From Rhodococcus gordoniae (lineage in GTDB: Bacteria; Actinomycetota; Actinomycetes; Mycobacteriales; Mycobacteriaceae), in assembly GCF_001646655.1 (NCBI RefSeq), contig NZ_LPZN01000050.1:124001-188000 (forward strand): a stretch of DNA of 64,000 nt, in the 5' to 3' direction. The translations under genes were made by a program, and so were the position numbers. The number at the start of each line of letters is the position of its first letter. Positions within the stretch are counted from its first letter, which is position 1. Positions 10,203 to 23,698 of the stretch are shown in pieces. The notes beneath the pieces are model-generated. The model saw only the letters and a program-made list of their open reading frames with translations, was not told where the DNA came from and did not search any database.

Positions 10203-11180
10203 CTACGCCTCGTCCAGCAACTCAGCGGTGACGGCCGACTCCGTGTCGGGGATACCGAGTTCCTTCGCCCGTCGATCCGCCATAGACAGCAGGCGGCGGA
10301 TCCTCCCTGCCACGGCGTCCTTGGTCATCGGCGGGTCCGCGAGCTGTCCGAGTTCCTCGAGGGACGCCTGGCGGTGCTGCACGCGCAGCGATCCGGCGGC
10401 GGCGAGGTGGTCGGGCACGTCCTCTCCCAGGATCGCCAACGCCCGTTCGACCCGCGCCGCGGCTGCCACTGCGGCGCGTGCGGACCGGCGCAGATTGGCG
10501 TCGTCGAAATTGGCGAGGCGGTTGGCGGTCGCGCGCACTTCCCGGCGCATGCGGCGTTCCTCCCAGACCAGGCGGGTGTCCTGGGCGCCCATGTGGGTGA
10601 GCAGCGCGCCGATGGCCTCGCCGTCTCGGATCACGACGCGGTCGGCGCCGCGCACCTCGCGCGCCTTGGCGGTGACGCCGAGCCTGCGGGCCGCACCGAC
10701 GAGCGCGAGGGCGGCCTCCGGGCCGGGACAGCTGACCTCGAGGGCCGAGGACCTGCCCGGTTCGGTGAGCGAGCCGTGCGCGAGGAACGCCCCCCGCCAG
10801 GCCGCGGCGGAGTCGGAGACGCTGCCGCCGACCACCTGCGCCGGCAGGCCGCGTACGGGTCGTCCCCGGCCGTCGAGCAGACCGGTGCGGCGGGCCAGCG
10901 CCTCACCGTCCTTGGCGACCCGGACGACGTACCGGGAGCTTTTGCGCAGTCCGCCCGCGCCGAGCACCTGGATCTCGGCGGGATAGCTGTAGAGCTCGAA
11001 GATCTCGCGGCGGAGACGGCGGGCGATCGAACCGAGGTCCACTTCGGCCTCGACGACCACCCGTCCGGCGACGATGTGCAATCCCCCGGCGAAGCGCAGG
11101 AGGGCGGACACCTCGGCCTTGCGGTTGCTGATCCTGGTGACCGACAACCTGCTCAGCTCGTCCTTGACCTCCGCTGTCAT
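10203..11180 (-). CDS. whiA: DNA-binding protein WhiA (sporulation/division regulator)
   Basis: A 325-residue protein with an N-terminal LAGLIDADG-type homing-endonuclease-like fold lacking nuclease residues and a C-terminal helix-turn-helix that includes [21 protein letters not shown]. WhiA acts with WhiB-type Fe-S proteins on division genes in sporulating actinobacteria; in non-sporulating relatives it is linked to growth and division. The first residues, [12 protein letters not shown], match the mycobacterial orthologue; a GTG two codons earlier is also possible. The ATG overlaps the yvcK stop codon by 4 bp (ATGA), so translation is probably coupled. Confidence 0.95.
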   Translation of the reverse strand: MTAEVKDELSRLSVTRISNRKAEVSALLRFAGGLHIVAGRVVVEAEVDLGSIARRLRREIFELYSYPAEIQVLGAGGLRKSSRYVVRVAKDGEALARRTGLLDGRGRPVRGLPAQVVGGSVSDSAAAWRGAFLAHGSLTEPGRSSALEVSCPGPEAALALVGAARRLGVTAKAREVRGADRVVIRDGEAIGALLTHMGAQDTRLVWEERRMRREVRATANRLANFDDANLRRSARAAVAAAARVERALAILGEDVPDHLAAAGSLRVQHRQASLEELGQLADPPMTKDAVAGRIRRLLSMADRRAKELGIPDTESAVTAELLDEA

Positions 11181-12229
11181 TGCCACGAGACGCTCTCCCT
11201 CCCGTCCCCGCGTGCGGCACGGTTTCCACGGCGCGAGGACAGACATGTTTCCAGTGCCCCTGCCAACTTGGCGGGGTCGTGTCGATGCGTACCGGTCTCC
11301 GCGACGTCGACGAACGAGACGTCCGCGCCGAATCGGGCCGCGGACCGGCTCAGGTGCTCGCGCTCGCGTCCTTCCGGTACCGAGGCAGCATCCACGACGA
11401 CGTGGTCGACACGGAAATCGGGTGCGTGCTGGGCGAGAACGTGCAGGTGACGCTCGGCGGAGAATCCGGCGGTCTCCCCCGGCTCCGCCGCGAGGTTGAG
11501 CACGAGTACCTTGAGCGCCTTCGTGTGGACCAGCGCCTCGTGCAGGTCCGGGACGAGCACGTGCGGGATGACGCTCGAGAACCACGATCCGGGGCCGAGC
11601 ACCACGAGGTCGGCCTCGCAGACCGCGTCGAGCGCGGACGGGCAGGCCGGCGGATCGGCGGGGATCAGGCGGACCCTGCGCACCTTGCCGGGGGTGGTCG
11701 CCACCGCGACCTGCCCACGGATGCACCGGCTCACCCGCGGGTCGGATTCGAGTCCCGACACGTCGGCCTCGATGTCGAGCGGGATCGGCGACATGGGCAG
11801 GACACGGCCGCGCACGTCGAGGACGCGGGCGAGCATGTCGAGCGCGGTGACGGTGTCGCCGGCCACCTCGGCGAGCCCGGCGAGGATCAGGTTGCCGACG
11901 GAATGCCCGGCGAGCGCACCCGTCCCCCCGAAACGGTGCTGCACGGTCTCGGTCCACACCCGGACCTCGTCGTCCGGACCGGCGAGCGCGGCGAGGGCCA
12001 TGCGCAGATCGCCGGGTGGGACGACGCCGAGTTCGGCGCGCAGCCGCCCGGAGGATCCGCCGTCGTCGGCGACGGTCACCACGGCGGTGACCCGCTCGGT
12101 GAGACGCCGTACGGCGCTGAGGGTCGCGTACAGGCCGTGTCCGCCACCGAGAGCCGTGATCGCAGGTCCGGATATGGCCTCGTCGGAGTTCGAAACCGCG
12201 TCGGGGTTCGGAGCCTCGTCGGAGTTCAC
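11177..12229 (-). CDS. yvcK: YvcK/CofD-like family protein (uridine diphosphate-sugar binding regulator)
   Basis: A 350-residue protein of the gluconeogenesis-factor (YvcK/CuvA) family with a CofD-like Rossmann fold. The Gly-rich [18 protein letters not shown] (about 25-42) and [12 protein letters not shown] form the nucleotide-sugar site, with [11 protein letters not shown] and [17 protein letters not shown] further on. Homologues bind UDP-sugars and coordinate peptidoglycan synthesis with carbon metabolism. The GTG start overlaps the rapZ stop (GTGA). The first 20 residues hold three imperfect copies of a six-residue unit, N(S/P)D(E/A)(A/V)x, which look like a disordered extension before the conserved fold. 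Confidence 0.93.
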   Translation of the reverse strand: MNSDEAPNPDAVSNSDEAISGPAITALGGGHGLYATLSAVRRLTERVTAVVTVADDGGSSGRLRAELGVVPPGDLRMALAALAGPDDEVRVWTETVQHRFGGTGALAGHSVGNLILAGLAEVAGDTVTALDMLARVLDVRGRVLPMSPIPLDIEADVSGLESDPRVSRCIRGQVAVATTPGKVRRVRLIPADPPACPSALDAVCEADLVVLGPGSWFSSVIPHVLVPDLHEALVHTKALKVLVLNLAAEPGETAGFSAERHLHVLAQHAPDFRVDHVVVDAASVPEGREREHLSRSAARFGADVSFVDVAETGTHRHDPAKLAGALETCLSSRRGNRAARGDGRESVSWQ

Positions 12230-13167
12230 TCGCGCCCCAGATCCCGGTGCACCACGTTCACCGTGAGATCCGGTGCCTGCTCGAGGCGTGCGGCGAGGGC
12301 CTCTGCCATCGCCACGCTCCGGTGTTTCCCTCCCGTGCAGCCCACTGCGATCGTCATGTAGCGCTTCCCCTCCCGGCGGTAACCGGCCGTCGTCAGATCG
12401 AGCAGCCGGTGATAGGTGGCGAGATAGTCCTCGGCACCGTCGCGGGACAGTACATAGTCGCGCACCGCGGGCTCCTGCCCGGTATGCGGTCGCAGTTCGG
12501 CGATCCAGTGGGGGTTCGGCAGGAACCGCACGTCGCACACGACGTCGGAGTCCATGGGCAGGCCGTACTTGAAGCCGAACGACTCCACGGTCACCCGGAT
12601 GGTGTCGGACGCGGCGTCGCCGAAGGCCGCTTCGATCTTGCGGCGCAGATCGGGCCCCGACAGGGCGGACGTGTCGATCACGAGGTCGGCGGCGGCCTTG
12701 ACGGGAGCGAGTTGCTCGCGTTCGACGGCGATACCGTCGGTGAGCGTGCGGTCGGCCGTGTCGGATTGCAGCGGATGACTGCGGCGCACCTGTTCGAACC
12801 GCCGGACGAGCACCGAGTCGGCTGCTTCGAGGAACAGCACACGGGTGTTGACCGGACGGGCCGCGAGGTCGGTGACGACACGTTCGAGGTCGCCGGTGAA
12901 CAGCCGGCTGCGCACATCCATCACCACGGCGAGACGTTGCAGAGGAGGCTCGGCCTGCACCGCGAGATCGATCATGGACAGCATCAGCTGGGGCGGAAGG
13001 TTCTCCGCCACGTACCACCCGAGGTCCTCGAGTGCGGTCGCCGCGGTACTCAGCCCTGCCCCGGACAGGCCGGTGACGACGATGACCTCGGCCTGTGCCG
13101 GCCTCTCACCGTCGACTCCCGACTCCGAACCGTCCGCCGTTCCCGGGATCCGACCCACTTCGGTCAC
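12226..13167 (-). CDS. rapZ: RapZ family nucleotide-binding protein
   Basis: A 313-residue RapZ-type protein: an N-terminal P-loop-like ATPase domain (about 28-180) and a C-terminal domain with [18 protein letters not shown] (about 270-287), the anion-binding signature. In enterobacteria RapZ is an adaptor controlling glmS mRNA through small RNAs; in actinobacteria its partner is unknown. The Walker A region reads GLSGAGLST, with Leu where the canonical motif has Lys, so nucleotide hydrolysis may be weak or absent. The GTG start overlaps the uvrC stop by 4 bp, and the gene's own stop overlaps the yvcK start by 4 bp. Confidence 0.94.
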   Translation of the reverse strand: MTEVGRIPGTADGSESGVDGERPAQAEVIVVTGLSGAGLSTAATALEDLGWYVAENLPPQLMLSMIDLAVQAEPPLQRLAVVMDVRSRLFTGDLERVVTDLAARPVNTRVLFLEAADSVLVRRFEQVRRSHPLQSDTADRTLTDGIAVEREQLAPVKAAADLVIDTSALSGPDLRRKIEAAFGDAASDTIRVTVESFGFKYGLPMDSDVVCDVRFLPNPHWIAELRPHTGQEPAVRDYVLSRDGAEDYLATYHRLLDLTTAGYRREGKRYMTIAVGCTGGKHRSVAMAEALAARLEQAPDLTVNVVHRDLGRE

Positions 13168-15332
13168 TGTTCCGACTCCGCTCGTACACCCGACACGCCG
13201 ACGGAGCCATCATCGCCTACCGGCGTGTCGCCCGCATCCGCGACCGCCGGCGCGTCGGTACCGTCCTGCCGTGGTGCGGCCGGTGGCGGCGTGTCGTCCC
13301 GCAGCGCTTCGAGCACGGCACGCGCGGTGGCCTGCCCGATGCCGGGTACCGCGGTGATCTCCTCGACGCTCGCCTCCCGCAACCGTGCAACGGACCCGAA
13401 ATGGGTGACCAGGGCCTTGCGCCGGGTGTCGCCGAGGCCACGAACCCCGTCGAGGGCGGATGCCGTCATCCGCTTGGACCGCTTGCTCCGGTGGTAGCCG
13501 ATGGCGAAACGGTGCGCTTCGTCGCGGATGCGCTGCAGCAGGAACAGCGACTCGCTGGTGCGCGGAAGGATCACCGGATCCTCCTCTCCCGGCACCCACA
13601 CCTCTTCGAGACGCTTCGCGAGTCCGACGACGGCGACATCGGTGATGCCGAGTTCGTCGAGGACCTCCGCCGCGGCCGCGACCTGCGGTGCACCACCGTC
13701 GACGACGAACAGGTTCGGCGGATAGGCGAACCGCCGGGGGCGGCCCGTCGCCGGGTCCAGTGCTGCCTCGGGCGCGAGATCCCCGCCGTTGCCGTCGTCG
13801 GACGCAGGTTCGGCCGCATCCGTCTGTCGCGCCACGTCGCGGTTGTGACGGAGGAAGCGTCGACGCGTCACCTCCGCGATCGAGGCGACGTCGTCGCTGC
13901 GCCCGTCTCCGGCCGCCTCCTTGATCGCGTAGTGCCGGTAGTCGGACTTGCGCGGCAACCCGTCCTCGAACACCACCAGCGAGGCGACGACATCGGTGCC
14001 TTGCACGTGGCTGATGTCGACACATTCGATGCGCAGCGGAGCCGAGTCGAGGTCGAGGGCGTCCTGGATGCCCTGCAAGGCCGCCGAGCGAGCATTGAAG
14101 TCGCCGGCGCGCCGCAGCTTGTGCTGGGCGAGGGCTTCCTTGGCGTTGCGCTCGACCGTGTCGGCCAGGGCCTTCTTGTCGCCGCGCTGCGGGATGCGCA
14201 GACGCACGGGACCACCCCGCAGGCGCCCGAGCCAGCGGCTCATCTCGTCCGGATCCGGCGGCAGAGCGGGGACGAGCACCTCGCGCGGCACGGCGCTGGT
14301 CGCGTCGGTGTCGCCGCTGTCGAGCGCGGCCTCCTCACCGTAGAACTGGGTGAGGAACTGCTCGACGAGCAGGGAGAGCTCTTCGGCGTCGTCCGTTCCC
14401 TCGACAGCCTCGACGCCCTCGACGTCGCGGTCCTCGGGACGATCGAGCACGTCACCGGACTTCTCGACGACCCAGCCACGCTGACCGCGCACGCGCCCGC
14501 CACGCACGTGGAAGACCTGCACGGCCACCTCGAGGTCGTCGCCTGCGAAGGCCACGAGGTCGGCGTCGGTGCCGTCGCCGAGCACGACCGCCTGCTTCTC
14601 GAGGGCCTTGCGCAGCGCACCGAGGTCGTCGCGCAGGCGGGCGGCGGTCTCGAAGTCGAGTTCCTCCGCCGCGGCCTGCATCCGCTTCTCGACGTCGCGT
14701 ACCAGTTTGTCGGTGCGTCCGGCGAGGAAGTCGCAGAAGTCCTCGACGATGCGACGGTGCTCCTCGGCGGACACGCGCCCGACGCAGGGCGCGGAGCACT
14801 TGTCGATGTAGCCGAGCAGGCACGGACGGCCGATCTGCGCGTGCCGCTTGAAGACCCCGGCCGAGCACGTGCGCGACGGGAACACCCGCAACAGCAGATC
14901 GAGGGTCTCGCGGATCGCCCAGGCGTGCGAGTAGGGGCCGAAATAGCGCACGCCCTTACGGCGCGGCCCGCGGTAGACGAACAGCCGGGGATATTCCTCG
15001 TTCAACGTGACCGCGAGCATCGGATAGGTCTTGTCGTCGCGGTAGCGGACGTTGAAGCGCGGGTCGAACTCCTTGATCCAGTTGTACTCGAGCTGGAGTG
15101 CCTCGACCTCGGTGCGCACCACCGTCCACTCGACCCGGCCCGCGGTGGTCACCATCTGACGGGTGCGCGGATGCAACGAGGCGATGTCGGCGAAGTACGA
15201 GTTCAGACGGGAGCGAAGGTTCTTCGCCTTGCCGACGTAGACGACCCGGCCGTGCGGATCGCGGAACTTGTAGACCCCCGGCTCCGTGGGAACGGAGCCG
15301 GGGGCGGGGCGATATGTCGAGGGGTCGGGCAC
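13164..15332 (-). CDS. uvrC: Excinuclease ABC subunit C
   Basis: A 722-residue nucleotide-excision repair nuclease that makes both incisions around UvrB-bound damage. The order is: a GIY-YIG domain ([21 protein letters not shown], about 20-40) for 3' incision; a Cys cluster around CSAGVF and [13 protein letters not shown]; a UVR motif ([15 protein letters not shown], about 218-232); an RNase H-like domain ([13 protein letters not shown]) for 5' incision; and tandem helix-hairpin-helix motifs ([26 protein letters not shown]). The last 45 residues are an acidic Pro/Asp-rich tail beyond the usual end. It heads uvrC-rapZ-yvcK-whiA, joined by 4-bp overlaps throughout. Confidence 0.97.
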   Translation of the reverse strand: MPDPSTYRPAPGSVPTEPGVYKFRDPHGRVVYVGKAKNLRSRLNSYFADIASLHPRTRQMVTTAGRVEWTVVRTEVEALQLEYNWIKEFDPRFNVRYRDDKTYPMLAVTLNEEYPRLFVYRGPRRKGVRYFGPYSHAWAIRETLDLLLRVFPSRTCSAGVFKRHAQIGRPCLLGYIDKCSAPCVGRVSAEEHRRIVEDFCDFLAGRTDKLVRDVEKRMQAAAEELDFETAARLRDDLGALRKALEKQAVVLGDGTDADLVAFAGDDLEVAVQVFHVRGGRVRGQRGWVVEKSGDVLDRPEDRDVEGVEAVEGTDDAEELSLLVEQFLTQFYGEEAALDSGDTDATSAVPREVLVPALPPDPDEMSRWLGRLRGGPVRLRIPQRGDKKALADTVERNAKEALAQHKLRRAGDFNARSAALQGIQDALDLDSAPLRIECVDISHVQGTDVVASLVVFEDGLPRKSDYRHYAIKEAAGDGRSDDVASIAEVTRRRFLRHNRDVARQTDAAEPASDDGNGGDLAPEAALDPATGRPRRFAYPPNLFVVDGGAPQVAAAAEVLDELGITDVAVVGLAKRLEEVWVPGEEDPVILPRTSESLFLLQRIRDEAHRFAIGYHRSKRSKRMTASALDGVRGLGDTRRKALVTHFGSVARLREASVEEITAVPGIGQATARAVLEALRDDTPPPAAPRQDGTDAPAVADAGDTPVGDDGSVGVSGVRAESEQ

Positions 15333-15341
15333 AGGTCCAGG

Positions 15342-17571
<2,230 letters not shown>

Positions 17572-17645
17572 TTCCCTGGACTCCAACTCTCGTATCCGGA
17601 CGACTCGTGCTCCGCGTCCATTGTCGATCTCCACACTACGACGCC

Positions 17646-18251
17646 TCAACGCGCGTTCTGCAGGCGCTCCACGTACTTGGCGATCACGTCGACCTCGAGA
17701 TTGACCAGGGTGCCCGGTTCGGCGGTGCCGAGGGTGGTCAGCGACAGGGTGGTGGGGATGAGCGAGATCTCGAACCACTCGCCACCCGGTTCCCCACCGA
17801 GATCCGAGACCGTCAGCGAGACACCGTCGACGGTGATCGAGCCCTTTTCGACGACGTAGCGGGAGATCTCGGCCGGGAGGGAGATGCGCACGACCGTCCA
17901 GTTCTCCGAGGGCGTGCGGGAGACGACGGCGCCCGTGGCGTCGACGTGGCCCTGCACCAGGTGACCGCCGAGCCGGCTGTTCAGAGCCGCGGCACGTTCG
18001 AGGTTGACGGAGCTGCCGAGCGTGAGCTGCCCGAGCGACGAACGGTCGAGCGTCTCCTGCATCACATCGGCGGTGAAGGAGTCTCCGTCGAGGACGTCGA
18101 CGACCGTCAGGCACACCCCGTTGACCGCGATCGAATCGCCGTGCTTGGCGTCGGAGGTGACCAACGGTCCGCGCACGGTGAAGCGCGCCGCGTCGGCGAG
18201 GCTCTCCTTCGCCACGATCTCACCGAGTTCCTCGACGATGCCCGTGAACAT
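17646..18251 (-). CDS. ribE: Riboflavin synthase (alpha chain)
   Basis: A 201-residue enzyme that dismutates two lumazine molecules to riboflavin. It is made of two similar lumazine-binding barrels: [13 protein letters not shown] opens the first, and the second begins near [16 protein letters not shown]. Each half carries an internal [10 protein letters not shown] or [10 protein letters not shown] motif, which shows the duplication. It follows ribD after 39 bp and precedes ribBA by 74 bp. I found no FMN riboswitch in front of it: the upstream DNA is ribD coding sequence. Confidence 0.97.
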   Translation of the reverse strand: MFTGIVEELGEIVAKESLADAARFTVRGPLVTSDAKHGDSIAVNGVCLTVVDVLDGDSFTADVMQETLDRSSLGQLTLGSSVNLERAAALNSRLGGHLVQGHVDATGAVVSRTPSENWTVVRISLPAEISRYVVEKGSITVDGVSLTVSDLGGEPGGEWFEISLIPTTLSLTTLGTAEPGTLVNLEVDVIAKYVERLQNAR

Positions 18252-18290
18252 GTTCCGCTCCTTAGCTCCCGATCCGTGACCGGGTCCGAT

Positions 18291-19310
18291 TCAGTTGTCC
18301 CGGTCCGGGACGAGGGTCAACAGAATGTCCGAGCCGACCGTCTCGACGCGTTCCCGGCGGAACCGTAGCGCGTCCGCGATCGTGCCCACGCCTGCGTCCT
18401 CGACGGCGGCCTCGCCGGCTCCGAGCACGACGGGCGCCAGGTACGCCTGGACGCGGTCGACGCACCCCGCCGCGAGGAACGCACCTGCGAGTCGGGGTCC
18501 GCCCTCGACCAGCACGTCGGGCCGGTCGTCGAGCGCGGCGAGTACCGCACCGAGGTCATGGGTGCGTAGCACCAGCGTCGGTGCAGAGTCGTCGAGAACC
18601 CGTGCGGAGGTTGGGATCTCACGCATACCGACGACCACCCGCAGGGGCTGGTGGGGTGCGAGTTCCCCGTCGGGCAGGCGGGCGGTGAGCCAGGGATCGT
18701 CGGCGAGCACGGTGCCGGTGCCGACGATGATGGCGTCGAGCCGACTGCGCTGGTCGTGCACTCGTGCCCGCGATTCGGGGCCGGAGATCCACTTGCTCGT
18801 GCCATCGGCGGCCGCGCTGCGGCCGTCCATCGACGCGGCGTACTTCCACGTCACGTGCGGCCGGCCGGTACGTTGCCGATGCAGCCATGCCCGCAGCGGT
18901 CCGCGGGTGACGGCTTCGGCACCGAGACCGGGATGCACGGTGACGCCCGCGGCGCGGAGGGTGTCGGCTCCCCCGCCGGCGACGGGATTCGGGTCGGCGA
19001 CCGAGTAGTAGACAGTGGCGATCCCCGCATCGACGAGAGCCTGTGCGCACGGTCCGGTGCGGCCGGTGTGATTGCACGGCTCGAGAGTGACCACCGCGGT
19101 ACCGCCCCGGGCACGCTCCCCCGCTGCCACGAGTGCTCGCACCTCGGCGTGCGGGCCGCCGGGCGGTGCGGTGGCACCGATACCCGCCACCGCGCCGTCC
19201 GCGTCGAGGATCACCGCACCGACCGGCGGGTTGGGGCTGGTCGTGCCCCGCACGGCCTCGGAGGCGTCGAGCGCGAACTGGAGGGCTTCGGCGATCTCGG
19301 GCGCGGTCAC
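18291..19310 (-). CDS. ribD: Bifunctional pyrimidine deaminase / reductase RibD
   Basis: A 339-residue enzyme for the second and third steps of the GTP branch of riboflavin synthesis. The N-terminal cytidine-deaminase-like domain (1-145) holds the zinc site His54-Ala-Glu56 (PHAEVRAL) and the two cysteines of [11 protein letters not shown] (Cys79, Cys88). The C-terminal NADPH reductase domain has [20 protein letters not shown] and [14 protein letters not shown]. The GTG start overlaps the rpe stop by 4 bp (GTGA), so the shorter reading is well supported although the frame is open far upstream. Confidence 0.96.
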   Translation of the reverse strand: MTAPEIAEALQFALDASEAVRGTTSPNPPVGAVILDADGAVAGIGATAPPGGPHAEVRALVAAGERARGGTAVVTLEPCNHTGRTGPCAQALVDAGIATVYYSVADPNPVAGGGADTLRAAGVTVHPGLGAEAVTRGPLRAWLHRQRTGRPHVTWKYAASMDGRSAAADGTSKWISGPESRARVHDQRSRLDAIIVGTGTVLADDPWLTARLPDGELAPHQPLRVVVGMREIPTSARVLDDSAPTLVLRTHDLGAVLAALDDRPDVLVEGGPRLAGAFLAAGCVDRVQAYLAPVVLGAGEAAVEDAGVGTIADALRFRRERVETVGSDILLTLVPDRDN

Positions 19311-19990
19311 GGCGCGAGCGTCAGGTGCGGGGACGAAGCCCCGGCCTGCGCCCGCAACTTGCGGACCGCCTCGCCGGGATCGGCGGCACCGTAGACCGCA
19401 GACCCGGCGACGAAGCAGTCCACACCCGCTTCGGCGGCGGCTTCGATGGTGTCGGCGTTGATGCCTCCGTCGATCTCCACGAGCAGGCGGAGCTCGCCCG
19501 AATCGACGAGACGACGGACCTGACGGGCCTTGTCGAGGACGTCGGGAATGAAGGATTGACCACCGAAGCCCGGTTCGACGCTCATCACGAGCAGCGTGTC
19601 GAATTCCTTCAGGATCTCGAGATAGGGCCCGATGGGGGTACCGGGCTTGACCGACAACCCGGCCTTGCCGCCGGCTGCGCGGATGTCGCGGGCCACTGCG
19701 ACCGGATCGTCGGTGGCCTCGGCGTGGAAGGTGACGTTGTGCGCACCCGCTTCGGCGTAGGGCGGCGCCCACCGGCCGGGATTCTCGATCATCAGGTGAC
19801 AGTCGAGCGGGATGTCGGTCGCCTTCAGCAGCGACTCGACGACCGGGAGACCGAGCGTGAGGTTCGGAACGAAATGAGCGTCCATGACGTCGACGTGGAG
19901 CCAGTCGGCACCGGCGACGGCCTGCGCCTCGTCGGCGAGACGAGCGAAATCCGCGGACAGGATGGACGGAGCGATCATCGGGTGGGCCAC
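19307..19990 (-). CDS. rpe: Ribulose-phosphate 3-epimerase
   Basis: A 227-residue TIM-barrel enzyme that interconverts ribulose 5-phosphate and xylulose 5-phosphate in the pentose phosphate pathway. The family signatures are [13 protein letters not shown], the metal-binding [16 protein letters not shown] and [21 protein letters not shown], and the phosphate loop in EIDGGIN followed by VAGSAVYG. The GTG at 19990 (VAHPMIAPS) was chosen over an ATG four codons later because homologues carry a few residues before IAPS. It is directly upstream of ribD with overlapping codons, an order conserved in mycobacteria. Ribulose 5-phosphate is also the substrate of RibBA. Confidence 0.95.
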   Translation of the reverse strand: MAHPMIAPSILSADFARLADEAQAVAGADWLHVDVMDAHFVPNLTLGLPVVESLLKATDIPLDCHLMIENPGRWAPPYAEAGAHNVTFHAEATDDPVAVARDIRAAGGKAGLSVKPGTPIGPYLEILKEFDTLLVMSVEPGFGGQSFIPDVLDKARQVRRLVDSGELRLLVEIDGGINADTIEAAAEAGVDCFVAGSAVYGAADPGEAVRKLRAQAGASSPHLTLAP

Positions 19991-20130
19991 AACCGACGAG
20001 TCTAGTCGGCGCTCTCCACCGGGTCGGACCTGCATCGGACCACACAGCCCGTAGCCGCACACCCCGGGAATGCCCGCACCCGGGATCCGCGCGCGTCCAC
20101 CGTGAACGGCGGTGCTCGGACCGCGCGAGG

Positions 20131-21060
20131 TCAGACCGCGCGAGCGAGGGCGTCGAAGCGGTCGATGTCCTCGCGGCGGCAGACCTGACTACCCGCGGTG
20201 AGGAGAGCGGCCGTACCGCAGGCGATCCCGAGTGCCAGTGCGTCGCGCAGCGACCGTGCTTGCAGCAGCCCCACGACGAGACCTGCGACCATGCTGTCAC
20301 CGGCTCCGACGGCACTGCGCACTTTGGCCGCCAGAGCCGGTACCCGCACGGCCTCGTCGGCGGTCACCATGATCGCGCCGTCCGCGCCGAGCGAGACGAC
20401 GACGATCTCCGTGACACCGGCGGTGACGAGCGCCCGTGCGGCCGCGATCTGCTCGTCGCCGGTGTCCAGCTCCCGCCCGGTCCACTCGCACAGCTCGTCC
20501 AGGCTCGGTTTGACGAGGAAGACCCCCGAATCGATGCTGGTCAGCGCATCACCCGACGAGTCGAGGACGAAGCGGGCGCCGGCTTCCCGGGCAGCCGCGG
20601 CGATGCGGCGCACGAAGGTTCCGGGGACTCCGGGCGGGAAGCTGCCACTCGCCACCACGTACTTCGCACCTTCGGCGACCTTCTCGAGCGTCGCCAGACA
20701 ACGCTCCTGCTCCTCACTCGTCAGCTCGGGGCCGGGCGTGACGAAGCGATATTCCTGACCGCTCCTGCGGTCGATCGCCGTGAAGCACTCGCGGGTGGAC
20801 CCCGCGATGGGGACGATGTGCTCCTCGACGCCGTCGTCGTCGAGCAGACCGCTCATCTGCTCGCCCCGCGCACCGCCGGCCGGATAGACGGCGGCGGCCG
20901 AGGCACCGAGCACGCGCGCGACCTTCGCGACGTTCACTCCGCCTCCACCGGCGTCGTAGAACGGCTCGTCACAGCGGAGCTTGCGGGTGGGCACCACCGC
21001 GTCCGTGAAGGTCGTGACGTCGAGCGCCGGGTTCATGGTCAAGGTGACGATCTCGGGCAT
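20131..21060 (-). CDS. pfkB: PfkB-type 6-phosphofructokinase (ribokinase family)
   Basis: A 309-residue sugar kinase of the PfkB/ribokinase family, closest in motifs to Pfk-2: [11 protein letters not shown] at the start, [21 protein letters not shown] (about 27-47), [31 protein letters not shown], and the catalytic [11 protein letters not shown], where Asp is the base. The likely reaction is ATP-dependent phosphorylation of fructose 6-phosphate; 1-phosphofructokinase or tagatose-6-phosphate kinase are alternatives. It sits between rsmB and rpe, which are adjacent in M. tuberculosis, so it is an insertion in this lineage. A hairpin lies just upstream and the ribosome site is weak (AGGG). Confidence 0.87.
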   Translation of the reverse strand: MPEIVTLTMNPALDVTTFTDAVVPTRKLRCDEPFYDAGGGGVNVAKVARVLGASAAAVYPAGGARGEQMSGLLDDDGVEEHIVPIAGSTRECFTAIDRRSGQEYRFVTPGPELTSEEQERCLATLEKVAEGAKYVVASGSFPPGVPGTFVRRIAAAAREAGARFVLDSSGDALTSIDSGVFLVKPSLDELCEWTGRELDTGDEQIAAARALVTAGVTEIVVVSLGADGAIMVTADEAVRVPALAAKVRSAVGAGDSMVAGLVVGLLQARSLRDALALGIACGTAALLTAGSQVCRREDIDRFDALARAV

Positions 21061-21074
21061 GACCGAACCCTATT

Positions 21075-21118
21075 CGGACCGGCGGGCCGGCGCGCGGGGC
21101 TTCCGCCCGACCGGTCCG
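21075..21118 (-). terminator. Hairpin between rsmB and pfkB
   Basis: The arms 21075-21086 and 21106-21118 pair with one mismatch/bulge (CGGACCGG core plus CGGG/CCCG) around an 19-base GC-rich loop, about 20 bp after the rsmB stop codon and 14 bp before the pfkB ATG. No U-run follows, as is common in high-GC actinobacteria. It may end the priA-fmt-rsmB transcripts or attenuate pfkB. Confidence 0.5.
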
Positions 21119-21137
21119 GGAGTGCGACTCCCCTCGG

Positions 21138-22619
21138 TCAGTGCTCGGGTCTACGCAGCGCCGCCATGAACATGGCGTCGGTGCCGTGCCGGTGCGGCCA
21201 CAGCTGGACTCCCGGCCCCTCCCCGATCCCCGGCACGCCGGGGACGAGTTCGCGTGTGTCGAGTTGCTCGACGCCGTGGCGGCGCACCGCGTCGGACACG
21301 ACGGCGACCGTCTCGGACACGTGCGGTGAGCACGTGGAGTAGAGCACCACGCCGCCGGGACGCAACAGCCCGATCGCCGACGCGAGCAGTTCCTTCTGCA
21401 GCCGCACGAGTTCGGCGACGTCGCCCGGTTGCCTCCGCCATCGCGCCTCGGGACGCCGCCGCAGAGCACCGAGACCCGTGCAGGGAGCGTCGACGAGGAT
21501 GCGGTCGTATCCCGGTTCGAGGCCCGGGTCGCGGCCGTCGGCGACATGCACGGTTACCGGCAGGTCGCGGGCGGTCTTGCGGACCAGTTCGGCACGGTGC
21601 TCGACCGGTTCGACGGCGTCGACGGCGAATCCGTCGATCGCCGCGATGGCGCCGAGCAGCGCCGCTTTTCCGCCCGGTCCCGCGCACAGGTCGAGCCAGC
21701 GGCCCCGATCCTCTCCCTCGAGAGGCGCGAGGGTGAGGGCGCGGGCGACGAGCTGGCTTCCCTCGTCCTGGACGGCGGCCATTCCTTCCCTGACCGGTTC
21801 GAGTCGGCCGGGATCGCCGTGGTCGAGATGCACCGCGTACGGCGACCACGGACCGATCTCACCGCCGGTGACGAGTGCGAGTTCTTCGGCGGTGATGACA
21901 CCGGGCCGGGCGACCAGATGGACGATCGGGCGCGCGTCGTCGGCGGCGAGGACGTCGGCGAGCTCGGAGGCGTCCGCGCCGAGCGCGTGGGCGAACGCCT
22001 GCGCGATCCACAGGGGGTGGGCGTACCGGAACGCCAAGTGCCCCACCGGGTCCCGTTCCCGGTCGGGGGCGAGCAGTGCGACCCACTCGTCCTCGGACCG
22101 CTCCCCCACACGACGCAACACGGCGTTGACGAATCCGGCTCGGCCGGAACCGAATTCCGCTCGCACCAGGTCGACGCTCGTGGCGACGGCGGCATGCGGC
22201 GCGACGCGTGTGCGCAGCAGCTGGTAGGCGCCCAGCCGCAACACGTCGAGCAGCGCGCCGTCGATCTCGTCGACGGGACGGTTGGCGGCGTCGGCGATCA
22301 CCGCGTCCAGCAGACCCCGTGCGCGGGCCGCGCCGTAGGTGAGTTCGGTGGCCAGGGCGGCGTCGCGCGCATCGAGGTGCCGCTCGCGCAGCAACGACGG
22401 CAGAACGAGATTCGCGTACGCGTCGCGTTCGCGCACCGCGCGCAGCACGTCCCGCGCGGCGACGCGGGCGGGGTCGGAGTGCGGCTTCGGCGGGCGGCGG
22501 GTGTGCTCGGACGCCGGGGTGCGACCCGGCTTCCCTCCGCTGTTGCGCCCACCGCGCCCGGCGGGAGTGCGTCCCCCCGGATCGCGCTTGCCCCGCGGGG
22601 GCCTACCGGACTCGCTCAT
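21138..22619 (-). CDS. rsmB: 16S rRNA (cytosine967-C5)-methyltransferase RsmB/Fmu
   Basis: A 493-residue enzyme. After a basic, Gly/Arg-rich N-terminal tail (1-45) comes a NusB-like RNA-binding domain (about 52-190, with [20 protein letters not shown]) and then a Rossmann methyltransferase domain. There the SAM site is [34 protein letters not shown] carries the first Cys, and [11 protein letters not shown] carries the catalytic Cys. It modifies C967 of 16S rRNA. Its ATG overlaps the fmt stop (ATGA), as in other bacteria where fmt and fmu are paired. Confidence 0.95.
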   Translation of the reverse strand: MSESGRPPRGKRDPGGRTPAGRGGRNSGGKPGRTPASEHTRRPPKPHSDPARVAARDVLRAVRERDAYANLVLPSLLRERHLDARDAALATELTYGAARARGLLDAVIADAANRPVDEIDGALLDVLRLGAYQLLRTRVAPHAAVATSVDLVRAEFGSGRAGFVNAVLRRVGERSEDEWVALLAPDRERDPVGHLAFRYAHPLWIAQAFAHALGADASELADVLAADDARPIVHLVARPGVITAEELALVTGGEIGPWSPYAVHLDHGDPGRLEPVREGMAAVQDEGSQLVARALTLAPLEGEDRGRWLDLCAGPGGKAALLGAIAAIDGFAVDAVEPVEHRAELVRKTARDLPVTVHVADGRDPGLEPGYDRILVDAPCTGLGALRRRPEARWRRQPGDVAELVRLQKELLASAIGLLRPGGVVLYSTCSPHVSETVAVVSDAVRRHGVEQLDTRELVPGVPGIGEGPGVQLWPHRHGTDAMFMAALRRPEH

Positions 22620-23539
22620 CGCGCACGCACCTTCGGGTCGAGACGGGCGCCGCGCGCCCAGTCCGTGGCTGCCATCGCCTTCTTTCCGGGCGGCTGCACC
22701 GTCCCGAGTCGCACCGCCGCGGTAGCGGTACCGACGAGCACACCGTCCTTGCGGATCTCGAGCTCACCGGGTTCGAGGGACTCGTCGGTCACCGTCACAG
22801 GTCCGATCTTCACTCGCAGGTCGCCGATCATCGTCCACGCGCCCGGAGCCGGGGTGACCGCGCGGATCCCACGGTCGACGACGTGCGCGGGCAGGGTCCA
22901 CTGCACCTGGGCCGCCTCGACGGTGACCTTCGGAGCGTGCGAGATACCGTCGGCCGGCTGGGGAGCGGGCGTGAGGATGCCGTCCTCGAGTCCGTCGAGG
23001 GTGGACTCGAGCAGCGTGGCTCCCGCTTCCGCGAGTCGGCCGAGCAGGTCTCCGGCGGTGTCGGTGGGACGGACCGTCTCCGTGACGACGCCGTAGACCG
23101 GCCCGGTGTCGAGTCCGGCTTCGAGCCGGAAGGTGCTTGCACCGGTGATCTCGTCACCGGCGGCGATCGCCGCCTGCACCGGTGCTGCGCCACGCCAGGC
23201 GGGCAGCAACGAGAAGTGCAGGTTCACCCATCCGTGAGCAGGGATGTCCAGGACCTGCTGCGGGATCAGGGCGCCGTAGGCGACCACGGGGCAGCAGTCG
23301 GGTGCGAGCTCGGTCAGTCGAGCGACGAACTCGGGGTCGTGCGGCGTGCGCGGAGTGAGCACCTCGATGCCGTGCTCGTCGGCGAGCTGCCCCACGGCCG
23401 ATCGCACGACCTTCCGGCCGCGACCGGCGGTCGTGTCGGGGCGGGTGACCACCGCGACGACGTCGTGGCGCGACGACTCGATGAGGCGGAGCAACGACGG
23501 GACGGCGGGTTCCGGTGTTCCCGCGAAGACCACGCGCAT
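22616..23539 (-). CDS. fmt: Methionyl-tRNA formyltransferase
   Basis: A 307-residue enzyme that formylates the initiator Met-tRNA using 10-formyltetrahydrofolate. The N-terminal Rossmann domain starts [19 protein letters not shown], and the active site is seen in [20 protein letters not shown] (Asn, His) and [11 protein letters not shown] (Asp). The C-terminal OB-fold domain, about residues 205-307, binds tRNA. It starts an rsmB-containing pair with overlapping codons. It is separated from the lipase gene upstream by about 160 bp, which holds its probable promoter but no clear motif. Confidence 0.97.
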   Translation of the reverse strand: MRVVFAGTPEPAVPSLLRLIESSRHDVVAVVTRPDTTAGRGRKVVRSAVGQLADEHGIEVLTPRTPHDPEFVARLTELAPDCCPVVAYGALIPQQVLDIPAHGWVNLHFSLLPAWRGAAPVQAAIAAGDEITGASTFRLEAGLDTGPVYGVVTETVRPTDTAGDLLGRLAEAGATLLESTLDGLEDGILTPAPQPADGISHAPKVTVEAAQVQWTLPAHVVDRGIRAVTPAPGAWTMIGDLRVKIGPVTVTDESLEPGELEIRKDGVLVGTATAAVRLGTVQPPGKKAMAATDWARGARLDPKVRAR

Positions 23540-23698
23540 GTCAGAGCACCACCGGGGAGGACGTGGGGTGCGCTGCGTGTGGACTGTGCGGGGATGTCAC
23601 GGGTGCTGCTCCAGTTCTCGACGGCGATGACCTCCCACAGTCTAGGGAGTCGGTGCCGTGCGACCCGCATCACCGCGCCGTGCGGGCTCTCGTCACGG

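Noticed and set aside
18252-18290. FMN riboswitch in front of the riboflavin genes
   Set aside because: The spacing between ribD and ribE is only 39 bp, and the DNA upstream of rpe and ribD shows none of the conserved RFN stems.
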